The translations under genes were made by a program, and so were the position numbers. Of a stretch of DNA of 59,714 nt, positions 26,114-34,808 are shown in pieces. Every line of letters starts with the position of its first letter. Within the stretch, counting starts at the first letter, position 1. Under the pieces are notes generated by a model. The model did not search any database and had not been told where the DNA came from. It saw only the letters and a program-made list of their open reading frames with translations. This DNA comes from Terripilifer ovatus (GTDB taxonomy: Bacteria; Pseudomonadota; Alphaproteobacteria; Rhizobiales; Beijerinckiaceae): contig JARHVB010000055.1 of the NCBI GenBank assembly GCA_029222685.1, positions 1-59,714 on the forward strand, written 5' to 3'.

Positions 26114-27229
26114 TCACATCTCCTCGAAAGTGAGCTTGCCGTCGGCAGCCTTCTTCCAGATGTACATGACGTAATCGGAGTCGGTACGGTCGCCCTTGGC
26201 GTCGTAGGAGATATTGCCGATCACCGTGTCGAACACCTTGCCGGAATGCATGACGTCGGCGACCTTCTTCGGGTCGGTCGTCTTGGCGGTTTCGATCGCC
26301 TGTTTGAGGATCTGCACCGCCGCATAGCTGTAGAGCGTGTAGGATTCCGGATTGATCTTCTTGTCGGCGAATTTCTTGACGATGGCGGCAGCGCCGGGGC
26401 GCTTGGTCGGATCGGGGCCGTAGGTCATCAAGGTGCCTTCGACGCCGGGACCGCCGACAGCGGCATATTCGGCGGAGGCGATGCCGTCGCCGCCGAGCAG
26501 AACAGCATTGACGCCCTGGTCGCGCATCTGGCGGACGATGAAGCCGCCCTCCGTATGCAAGCCGCCCCACATCACGAGGTCGACGCCCAACTGCTTGAGC
26601 TTCGACACCAGCGCGGAGTAATCCTTCTCGCCGACATTGACGCCCTCATACAGCACTTCCTTGACGCCGAGCGCGTTCATGGCTTTCTTCGTCTCGTCGG
26701 CCAGCCCCTTGCCGTAGGTCGTCTTGTCGTGAACAACGGCGACCTTCTTGCCCTTGAAGTGATCGGCGATGTACTTGCCGCCGACCGCACCCTGCTGGTC
26801 GTCACGTCCGCAGGTGCGGAAGACATTCCACATCTTGCGTTCGGTAAAGGTCGGATTGGTGGAGGCCGGCGTGATCTGCAGGATGCCGTTTTCCTGATAG
26901 ATTTCGGACGCCGGGATCGACACGCCGGAATTGAAATGACCGACGATGAACTTGACGCCGTCGCCGACGAACTTGTTGGCGACCGAGACGCCCTGTTCCG
27001 GCCGCGATGCGTCGTCGCCGACGAACAGTTGGATTTTCTGCCCCATGATGCCGCCGGCGGCATTCAAGTCTTCCACCGCCTGTTCGACGCCGTTCTTCAA
27101 CTGCGCCCCGAAGGCCGCGGACCCGCCGGTGATCGGCCCGCCGACGGCTAGCTTGATCTGAGCCTGCGCCATGCCGCCCGTTGCGAGGGCGGCCGCGAAT
27201 ACAGCAATGCCCAACCATGTTTTCTTCAT
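26114..27229 (-). CDS. Branched-chain-type ABC transporter binding protein (LivK-like)
   Basis: 371 residues. The signal peptide MKKTWLGIAVFAAALATGGMAQAQ is followed by a type I periplasmic fold (IKLAVGGPITGGSAAFGAQLKNGVEQAVEDLNAAGG, VGDDASRPEQGVSVANKFVGDGV, GHFNSGVSIPASEIY). ATG 27229 is preceded by GGAGGATC. It is last in the direction of pcaDC-livHMGF. Proteins of this family bind leucine-type amino acids but also aromatic acids, urea and amides; the pca genes upstream argue for an aromatic or beta-ketoadipate-pathway ligand. Confidence 0.92.
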   Translation of the reverse strand: MKKTWLGIAVFAAALATGGMAQAQIKLAVGGPITGGSAAFGAQLKNGVEQAVEDLNAAGGIMGQKIQLFVGDDASRPEQGVSVANKFVGDGVKFIVGHFNSGVSIPASEIYQENGILQITPASTNPTFTERKMWNVFRTCGRDDQQGAVGGKYIADHFKGKKVAVVHDKTTYGKGLADETKKAMNALGVKEVLYEGVNVGEKDYSALVSKLKQLGVDLVMWGGLHTEGGFIVRQMRDQGVNAVLLGGDGIASAEYAAVGGPGVEGTLMTYGPDPTKRPGAAAIVKKFADKKINPESYTLYSYAAVQILKQAIETAKTTDPKKVADVMHSGKVFDTVIGNISYDAKGDRTDSDYVMYIWKKAADGKLTFEEM

Positions 27230-27362
27230 TACGATCCTCCGGATGAAGCCGCTGCCGTCAGCCGTTTTGGCGAAACGAACCATCGGCAAACGACTACAGA
27301 ATGGATATTTCCCCGATTTGGTTTGGAAGTCATCATCAAACATTGCAGGCAAAGCGCAGATT

Positions 27363-27745
27363 TTACACACGGTCGCGCACAAAGCCATATTGCCGCGACA
27401 TCTGGCGGGACCGTGTGATGGCATATCCTGCGATTGCCAGCATCATGAGCACGGCAAAAATGACGCCGTAGAAACGCAGGGCAGCAGCGAGCCCGGCCCA
27501 GTCCTGCTGCAGGGCGGCGTCGATGATCTCGCCCATCGGCACCGCAACTTCGCTGAACAGCACATAGTGCAGGAAGCCGACGGCGGCGGCGAGCACCAGC
27601 ATATAGGGCAGGGCCTGCCACAACGGCCGCCAGGTCAGCGCCAGGGAGCGGCCGGCGGCGTAGGCGGCCGCGCCTCCAAGTACGACCGTCAGGCCCAGAA
27701 AGGTCCACGGTGCCAGCGGCGATGCGACGTACAGCGTGCCTTGCA

Positions 27746-27746
<1 letters not shown>
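27363..27746 (-). CDS. DUF6867-type small membrane protein of a liv operon
   Basis: 127 residues with three hydrophobic segments (FLGLTVVLGGAAAYAAG, ALPYMLVLAAAVGFLHYVLF, FYGVIFAVLMMLAIAGYAI). Proteins like this recur between livF and the binding-protein gene in Hyphomicrobiales and have no known role; they may stabilise the permease. The ATG at 27746 overlaps the livF stop (TGATG). A gap of 133 bp separates it from livK. Confidence 0.8.
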
Positions 27747-28482
<736 letters not shown>

Positions 28483-28486
<4 letters not shown>

Positions 28487-29382
28487 GCCCGCTGCTCCGC
28501 TGTCGTATCGTCGCCGGGCACGCCAAGATAGGCGGCGATGACATTGGGATCGTCGCGCACGAAGTCCGAAGCGCCATCGGAAATTTTCACGCCGTGGTCA
28601 AGCACGACGATATGATCCGAAATATTCATCACGACGCTCATGTCGTGCTCGATCAGCAGCACCGAAGTGCCGTGATCGTCGCGGATAGCGCACAGCAGCT
28701 TGGTGAGTTCGGCGGATTCGCGCGGATTGAGGCCTGCTGCCGGCTCGTCGAGACACAGCAGAACCGGGTCGGTACACATGGCGCGGGCAATCTCGAGCCG
28801 GCGCTGGTCGCCATAGGGCAGGTCGCCGGCGGGGTCATCGGCGCGCGGCAGCAGGCCGATACGCTCGAGCCAATAGGTGGCGGTCTTGACCGCCTCGGCC
28901 TCGCGCGTTCGATAGGGCGGCAGGCCGAGAAGCCCAAGAATCGTGAAGCCGGAAGCGCGCATGAGGATGTTGTGCTGCGCGACGATCAGGTTTTCCAATA
29001 CGGTCATGCCGGAAAATAGCCGGATATTCTGGAACGTCCGTGCCACGCGGGCCTGCCGCGCGATCTGGAAATCCGGCATGCGTTCGAGCAGGTAGATGTC
29101 GCCGCTGGCCATGCGCGCATGGCGTCTTGCCGAACGGGTGATCGCCGCGACGTCGTCAAGCTCCGCCAATCCCTCGCGGGCGAAGGCGAGCCGGCCTGAC
29201 GTCGGCTTGTAGAAGCCGGTGATGCAGTTGAAGACGGTCGTCTTGCCGGCGCCGTTGGGGCCGATCAGCGCCGTGATGTCCCGGCGGCCGGCCGTGAAGG
29301 AGAGATCGCTGACGGCGCGGATGCCGCCGAAATGCATGGAGAGATGATCGACGGTCAGAAGCGGGTCGCTCAGCCAGCGCAT
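28483..29382 (-). CDS. livG: Branched-chain-type ABC transporter ATPase LivG
   Basis: 299 residues. Walker A GPNGAGKTT, Walker B LLCLDEPAAGLNPRE, H-loop EHDM and the LivG-specific C-terminal stretch (ISDGASDFVRDDPNVIAAYLG) identify it. The canonical LSGG signature is replaced by DLPYGDQRRLEIARA, which is normal for LivG. It is about 40 residues longer than usual because of an insert (residues about 66-100) before the FQNIRLFSGMTVLENL region. TGATG overlap with livM. Confidence 0.95.
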
Positions 29383-30944
29383 CAGCCGTGGCCCTCCTTG
29401 ACCAGCGCGCCGGCGATGGCTTTGCGCTGTTTCAGGAAGATCGACGGCGAACGTGTCGAGACCAGGCCGCGCGGTTTCCAGATCATCATCGCCACCATGC
29501 CGAAGCCGAAGATCAGCATGCGGTACTGGCTCGGATCGAAAGCCGCACCGAACAGGACCTTCAGGAAGTCGAGCTCGCGCAGCAATTCGGTGCCGCCGAT
29601 CATGACGGCGGCGGCAAGCGCGACGCCGATCTGCGATCCCATGCCGCCGAGCACCACCATGGCGAGGATGGAGGCGGATTCGGAGAAGGTGAACGAGTTC
29701 GGATTGACGAAGCCCTGACGCACGGCAAAAAACGCGCCGGCAAAACCGCCGAACATGGCGCCGAGCGCGAAGGCCGTGAGCTTGGTGCTGGTCGTGTTGA
29801 TGCCGAGCGACCGGCAGGCGATCTCGTCTTCGCGCAAGGCTTCCCAGGCCCGCCCGATCGGCAGACGGCGCAGGCGCAGGGTGACGAAATTGGTGAGGAG
29901 GGCCAGGGCCAGGATCAGGTAGAACAGAAAGATGTTGCGGTGGATCGGCGAGAATTCGATCCCGAACCGTGCCGCGAACCCGTCATCGGCTGCCGTGAAC
30001 GGCAGGCCGAAAAAGGTGATGCGCGGGATCGACGGAATGCCGGCGTCGCCATTGGTCAGGTCGACCCAATTGGTCAGCACGATGTTGATGATCTCGCCGA
30101 AAGCAAGCGTGACGATGGCGAGATAGTCGCCGCGCAGGCGCAGCACCGGAAACCCCAGCAGAATGCCCCAGAAGGCGGCGAGGACGCCCGCCAGCGGCAG
30201 GCACAGCCAGAACGACAAGCCGAATTTCGTCGCCAGCAGCGCATAAGCGTAGCAACCCACGGCATAGAAGGCCACGTAGCCGAGATCGAGCAGGCCGGCG
30301 AGGCCGACGACAATGTTGAGCCCCCAGCCAAGCATCACATAGATCAGGATCTGCACGCCGTAATTGTTGATCCACTTGAGCGAGCCCTGCGGCCCGAGCC
30401 AGGCCAGCACGACCAGGGGAAAGGCGATGGCGCATCCCAGCGCCGCGATAGAGATGAGATTGCCGGCGAGCGAACCGCCTGATGTGTCGAGCCGGTAGAA
30501 TCTGGATGGTTCCGCAGGTCTTGTTTCCGTACGTCCCGCGTCGACGCTGCTCCGGTTGAGGGCGGCGGCAAGGCCGATGGCGATGAGCCCGGCAAGGACG
30601 CAGCCGGCGATCACGCCCGGATGCGTGTCGGTTGCATAATAGGCCGTGCCGCCGGCAAACAGGATAAGCCAGACGCCGGTGACCCCGACGATGCGCGCCA
30701 CCAGCCGGTCGAAGATCGAGGCGATGAAGCGGCTCGCCGCCATCGCGATGGTGGCGCTGACCAGCCACGACCAGCGCTGCTGCAGCTCCAGGTGGTTGTT
30801 CATATCGGCTTCGGCGCGCAGCGCGATCAGCGGAAAGGAAAGGCCGGCGGTGATGAGGCCGACGAAGGCGGCATCGCGGAGCGCGGCGATAAAACGGTTC
30901 TGCGTTTTCGAGGGAACGGCGTCGCTGGCTGCGGCGTCGGGCAT
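29382..30944 (-). CDS. livM: Branched-chain-type ABC transporter permease LivM
   Basis: 520 residues. The N-terminal 180 residues contain extra hydrophobic segments and a soluble loop (RSSVDAGRTETRPAEPSRF). The LivM core begins near residue 195 (YVMLGWGLNIVVGLAGLLDLGYVAFYAVGCYAYALL ... GDYLAIVTLAFGEIINIVLTNW ... GMGSQIGVALAAAVMIGGTELL). Such long LivM proteins are common in Rhizobiales. It ends in the TGATG overlap with livG and lies 3 bp after livH. Confidence 0.94.
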   Translation of the reverse strand: MPDAAASDAVPSKTQNRFIAALRDAAFVGLITAGLSFPLIALRAEADMNNHLELQQRWSWLVSATIAMAASRFIASIFDRLVARIVGVTGVWLILFAGGTAYYATDTHPGVIAGCVLAGLIAIGLAAALNRSSVDAGRTETRPAEPSRFYRLDTSGGSLAGNLISIAALGCAIAFPLVVLAWLGPQGSLKWINNYGVQILIYVMLGWGLNIVVGLAGLLDLGYVAFYAVGCYAYALLATKFGLSFWLCLPLAGVLAAFWGILLGFPVLRLRGDYLAIVTLAFGEIINIVLTNWVDLTNGDAGIPSIPRITFFGLPFTAADDGFAARFGIEFSPIHRNIFLFYLILALALLTNFVTLRLRRLPIGRAWEALREDEIACRSLGINTTSTKLTAFALGAMFGGFAGAFFAVRQGFVNPNSFTFSESASILAMVVLGGMGSQIGVALAAAVMIGGTELLRELDFLKVLFGAAFDPSQYRMLIFGFGMVAMMIWKPRGLVSTRSPSIFLKQRKAIAGALVKEGHG

Positions 30945-30947
30945 GGC

Positions 30948-31865
30948 TCAGACCTTCTCGACTTCCGGTTTGCCGAGCAGGCCGGAGGGCATGAAGATCA
31001 GCACGATGATGAGGACGGAGAACGCTGCGACATTCTTGTAGTCGTTCGACACATAGGCGGCCCAGAGCGTCTCGATGAGCCCGATCATCAGGCCACCGAG
31101 CACGGCGCCGGGGATCGAGCCGATGCCGCCGAGCACGGCGGCAGTAAAGGCTTTCACACCGGGCGTAAACCCGTCCGAAAAGCTGACGACGCCGTAATTG
31201 ACGAGATAGAGCGTGCCGGCGACGGCGGCCAGCGCCGCGCCCATGACGAAGGTGATCGACACCGTGCGGTCGACATCGATGCCGAGCAGCGCCGCCATGC
31301 GGCGGTCCTGCTCGACGGCGCGCTGGGCGCGGCCGAGCGGCGTCTTCTGCACCAGATACCAGAACCCCGCCAGCAGCACGGCGGTGACGGCGACGATGAT
31401 GATCTGCTTGTAGGCGAGGGTGACGTCGAAAGCGCCGCCGCTGGTCACATGGATGACCTCGTTGAACATCGGCGGCAGCGGCTTGTTGCGCGGGCCCTGC
31501 ACGGCCTGCACGAAATTCATCAGAAAGATCGACATGCCGATGGCAGAGATCAGCGGCGCCAGGCGGAACGAGCCGCGCAACGGCCGGTAGGCGACACGCT
31601 CGATCGTCCAGTTCCACAACGAGGTGAGCAGCATGGAGGCCAGCAGCACGATGAAGATCGCCACATAGATCGACGAGACGCCGAGCAATTGCGTCAGGGC
31701 GAGAAAAATGATGAGTGCGATGAAGGCCGAAACCATGAACACATCGCCGTGGGCGAAGTTGACCATGCCGATAATGCCGAACACCATCGTATAGCCGATG
31801 GCGATGAGGCCGTAGATCGATCCCAGCGTGATGCCGTTGATGAGTTGCTGAAGGAAGTTTTCCAT
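30948..31865 (-). CDS. livH: Branched-chain-type ABC transporter permease LivH
   Basis: 305 residues, eight hydrophobic segments, with the family start FLQQLINGITLGSIYGLIAIGYTMVFGIIGMVNFAHGDVFM and the EAA-like loop AVEQDRRMAALLGIDVDRT. It forms the channel with LivM. It begins 37 bp downstream of pcaC, so the pca genes and transporter are probably one transcript. Confidence 0.95.
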   Translation of the reverse strand: MENFLQQLINGITLGSIYGLIAIGYTMVFGIIGMVNFAHGDVFMVSAFIALIIFLALTQLLGVSSIYVAIFIVLLASMLLTSLWNWTIERVAYRPLRGSFRLAPLISAIGMSIFLMNFVQAVQGPRNKPLPPMFNEVIHVTSGGAFDVTLAYKQIIIVAVTAVLLAGFWYLVQKTPLGRAQRAVEQDRRMAALLGIDVDRTVSITFVMGAALAAVAGTLYLVNYGVVSFSDGFTPGVKAFTAAVLGGIGSIPGAVLGGLMIGLIETLWAAYVSNDYKNVAAFSVLIIVLIFMPSGLLGKPEVEKV

Positions 31866-31902
31866 TGCGCGCGGTCCCGGCCGTAAGCCTGCGACGCGAC
31901 CG

Positions 31903-32283
31903 CTAGACGCCCAACTCCTTGAAAACCTGCTGCGCCTCGCGGAAAGCGTGGTTGGCGGCGGGGATTCCGGCGTAAGCGGCGCAGTGCATCAGGATTTCCT
32001 TGATCTCGTTTTTGGTCAGGCCGTTATTGATAGCGCCTCGCAGGTGTAAGCGAAACTCGTCCCAATGGCCAAGCGACGTGGTGACGCTCAGCACAACGAC
32101 CGAGCGCATCTTGAGGTCCAGCCCCGGCCGCTGCCAGGGATCGCCCCAGGCGACGCGAACGATGTAATCCTGAAAGTCCCGCGTGAAATCGTCGATTTTC
32201 GCTACTGCAGCATCCACATAGGCATCGCCGAGCACGGCGCGCCGGGTCTTCATGCCCTGTTCGTGGCGTTCGCGGTCGTCCAT
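31903..32283 (-). CDS. pcaC: 4-carboxymuconolactone decarboxylase
   Basis: 126 residues of the CMD family. It converts 4-carboxymuconolactone to beta-ketoadipate enol-lactone in the protocatechuate branch. The active-site region SLGHWDEFRLHLRGAINNGLTKNEIKEILMHCAAYAGIPAANHAFR is complete. The start ATG shares its A with the pcaD stop (TGATG), so the two are translationally coupled. The product is the substrate of PcaD. Confidence 0.96.
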   Translation of the reverse strand: MDDRERHEQGMKTRRAVLGDAYVDAAVAKIDDFTRDFQDYIVRVAWGDPWQRPGLDLKMRSVVVLSVTTSLGHWDEFRLHLRGAINNGLTKNEIKEILMHCAAYAGIPAANHAFREAQQVFKELGV

Positions 32284-33425
32284 CAACGCTTCTTTCCAGC
32301 GGGCTTCTTGGCGGCTTTCTTCGCTGATTTTTTAGGCGCGGCGGTCTTTGCTGCCTTCCGGGCAAACTTTTTTGCCGCTTTCTTCGCCGCTTTGACGACG
32401 CTCTTGCGCACAGGTTTTTTCGCTATCTTTTTCGCCGCTGCTTTGGAGGCTTTGCGTGCCGCGGCTTTTTTGACCGGCTTTTTGGCAGCCGCCTTCTTCG
32501 CTGTCTTCTTCTTGGCGGTGGTCTTTTTGACCGCAGATTTTTTGACGGCGGCCTTTTTCGCAGCCGGCTTTTTCCTGGCTGCTGCTTTTGCCGGTGCAGT
32601 CTTTGCCGGTACGGCCTTGGCCGGTGCGCCGGCTGTATCGGCTTCGCGCACGCTCAGAAAGGACAGGAGCGCCCGGTTGAAGGCGTTCGACGCCTCGATA
32701 TTCGACAGATGGGCCGCTTCGAGCGCCAGGATGCGGGCGCCCTTGATATGGTCGGCGATCAGGCCGCCCATGGTCGGCGGCGTTGCCGGATCGCTCTTGC
32801 CGACGATCACCAGGACCGGATTGGTGATGCCGCGGATGCTCTCGCGCTGGTCCATGTCGCGGATGGCGGCGCAGCAGCCGGCATAGCCCTCCGCCGGCGT
32901 CGAGCGGACCATCTGCGCGATCCGCTCGACGGCCTGCGGCGCGCTTTCCTGGAACTCCCGGGTAAACCAGCGATCAATCGTCGCTGCCGTCAACGGCGCC
33001 ATGCCGTCGGTCTTGGCGGTGCGGATACGCGTATTCCACAGATCCGGGCTGCCCATATGGGCGCCGGTATTGGCGAGGACGGCGCGGCCGATGCGCTCGG
33101 GCGCATTGGTCATCAGCCACATCCCGACCATGCCGCCCATCGACAGGCCGACGAAATGCGCCTTGGAAACCTGCAGCGCGTCGAGGATGGCAAGCGCATC
33201 GCGACCCAATTGCTCGATCGAATACGGCCCCTCGTCGGCGACGCTGCCGCCATGGCCGCGCGAGTCGTAGCGGATGACGCGGAAGCGGGTTCTCAGCGCT
33301 TCGGCCTGGTCGTCCCACATGTGCAGATTGGTGCCGAGCGAGTTCGACAACAGCACCGCCGGTGCGTCGTCGGCTCCGTCAATCACGACGTTGAATTCTC
33401 CCGTACCGACCTGCATGCGAGCCAT
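32283..33425 (-). CDS. pcaD: 3-oxoadipate enol-lactonase with histone H1-like C-terminal tail
   Basis: 380 residues. Residues 1-260 are a standard alpha/beta hydrolase PcaD: oxyanion region LLSNSLGTNLHMW, nucleophile S95 in FVGLSMGG, acid D212 in VGKSDPATPP and H239 in LEAAHLSNIE. It opens beta-ketoadipate enol-lactone. Residues about 265-380 are an almost pure Lys/Ala/Pro tail (KPAAKKAAVKKSAVKK and so on), like bacterial H1 or AlgP proteins, in the same frame up to the stop that couples to pcaC. Normal PcaD ends near residue 262. The tail should bind DNA or other polyanions. ATG 33425 is chosen over 33452 and 33416. Confidence 0.93.
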   Translation of the reverse strand: MARMQVGTGEFNVVIDGADDAPAVLLSNSLGTNLHMWDDQAEALRTRFRVIRYDSRGHGGSVADEGPYSIEQLGRDALAILDALQVSKAHFVGLSMGGMVGMWLMTNAPERIGRAVLANTGAHMGSPDLWNTRIRTAKTDGMAPLTAATIDRWFTREFQESAPQAVERIAQMVRSTPAEGYAGCCAAIRDMDQRESIRGITNPVLVIVGKSDPATPPTMGGLIADHIKGARILALEAAHLSNIEASNAFNRALLSFLSVREADTAGAPAKAVPAKTAPAKAAARKKPAAKKAAVKKSAVKKTTAKKKTAKKAAAKKPVKKAAARKASKAAAKKIAKKPVRKSVVKAAKKAAKKFARKAAKTAAPKKSAKKAAKKPAGKKR

Positions 33426-33631
33426 TGGCAAGCCCCCGTTCGCTCGTGGCATCGTATTTTAATGGTTTTATTGGTTGCACTGACCGCATAGCGCTCCTGA
33501 CGCCTGCGCGCAACAGTTGATCGAATCTGGAAGTTTGATAGATCGGCGGCGAGATCGGGCTGGACTTTGCCGCATTTTCCGCGAGATAAGTCCCACCTGC
33601 CGAATGCCAAGGAATTCTTGAGGAACGTATC

Positions 33632-34084
33632 ATGGCCATGACGATGAAAGGGGAGGTCACTCTTCCCGCCACCAAGCAAGCGGTCTGGGAAAAGCTGAAC
33701 GATCCCGCCGTACTGAAGGAATGCATCCCCGGATGCCAGGCGTTGGAGAAGACCAGCGACACGTCGTTTTCGGCCACGGCAAAGATCAAGGTTGGCCCCG
33801 TCAGCGCCACCTTCAAGGGCAATGTCGAATTGACCGACCTCGACCCGCCCAACGGCTATCGCATCAGCGGCCAGGGTGAGGGCGGCGTCGCCGGCTTCGC
33901 CAAGGGCGGCGCAAGAGTAGCCCTCACCGATGCGCCGGGCGGCGGCACTGTGCTGGCCTATGACGTCGAGGCGAATGTCGGCGGCAAGCTTGCCCAGCTT
34001 GGCGGCCGGCTGATCGACGGCGTCGCCAAGAAGAACGCCGACTCGTTTTTCGCCAAATTTGCCGAAGTTGTGGGCCGCGGCTGA
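33632..34084 (+). CDS. coxG: CoxG-family protein (SRPBCC fold)
   Basis: 150 residues (MKGEVTLPATKQAVWEKLNDPAVLKECIPGCQALEK...). It belongs to the CO dehydrogenase subunit G family, a START/SRPBCC fold that helps recruit or mature molybdenum hydroxylases at the membrane. Here it lacks the C-terminal membrane anchor found in longer homologues. It is divergent from pcaD (about 206 bp spacer) and heads the cox cluster, 132 bp before coxS. Confidence 0.92.
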   Translation: MAMTMKGEVTLPATKQAVWEKLNDPAVLKECIPGCQALEKTSDTSFSATAKIKVGPVSATFKGNVELTDLDPPNGYRISGQGEGGVAGFAKGGARVALTDAPGGGTVLAYDVEANVGGKLAQLGGRLIDGVAKKNADSFFAKFAEVVGRG

Positions 34085-34216
34085 TTCGGTTCGTCTTTTG
34101 ATCGTCTTGACCGCGTCGGTCTGACGGCACACAGTGTTTTAGAACTCTTCGAGGGCGTGCCCCCACAGGCGCGCCCTTGCCGGGAGAAGAGCCCGGAGCG
34201 TAATCAGGAGGAAGGT

Positions 34217-34687
34217 ATGCCTAAGGTTTCCATGACGGTGAACGGCAAAGCCGTTTCCGGGAATATTGATTCGCGCACGCTGCTCGTCCAATTTCTGCGC
34301 GAAACCCTGCGCCTGACCGGCACCCATGTCGGCTGCGACACCAGCCAGTGCGGCTGCTGCGTCGTTCACGTCAACGGCACCGCCATCAAGTCCTGTACGA
34401 CGCTTGCGCTGTCGCACGAGGGGGCGAACGTGACCACCATCGAAGGCCTCGCCCATGACGGCAAGCTGCATCCGATGCAGGAAGCCTTCCGCGAAAATCA
34501 CGGCCTGCAGTGCGGCTTCTGCACGCCGGGCATGATCATGACCGCTGTCGATATCGTCAATCGCAAGGGCAACAAGCTCGACGAACAGACGATTCGCCAC
34601 GAGCTCGAAGGCAATATCTGCCGCTGCACGGGCTACCACAACATCGTCAAGGCGGTCGCCGCCGGCGCCGAAGCGATGGCGAAGTAG
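34217..34687 (+). CDS. coxS: Molybdenum hydroxylase small [2Fe-2S] subunit (CoxS)
   Basis: 156 residues. The plant-type cluster ligands are in GCDTSQCGCCVVHVNGTAIKSC and the second cluster in CGFCTPGM...CRCTGYHN. It passes electrons from the Mo centre of CoxL to the FAD of CoxM. ATG 34217 follows AGGAGGAAGGT. It is first of the S-L-M structural genes. Confidence 0.96.
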   Translation: MPKVSMTVNGKAVSGNIDSRTLLVQFLRETLRLTGTHVGCDTSQCGCCVVHVNGTAIKSCTTLALSHEGANVTTIEGLAHDGKLHPMQEAFRENHGLQCGFCTPGMIMTAVDIVNRKGNKLDEQTIRHELEGNICRCTGYHNIVKAVAAGAEAMAK

Positions 34688-34808
34688 GCGCGATGTAGGA
34701 ATGGAGCCACGAATCGGCGCGCCTGACGCGCCGGTCCGCGGAACGATCGATCGGGAGGGAGGGGCCGCCCCGGTCAGATGCACACGCAGTTCGTTTCGGG
34801 AGCCAGCC

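Noticed and set aside
29983..31617. 544-codon minus-strand frame
   Set aside because: It overlaps livM and livH in another frame, and the livM/livH frames have the family motifs.
30621..31886. 421-codon plus-strand frame
   Set aside because: Antisense to livH and livM; low-complexity His/Arg/Asp residues, no start signal.
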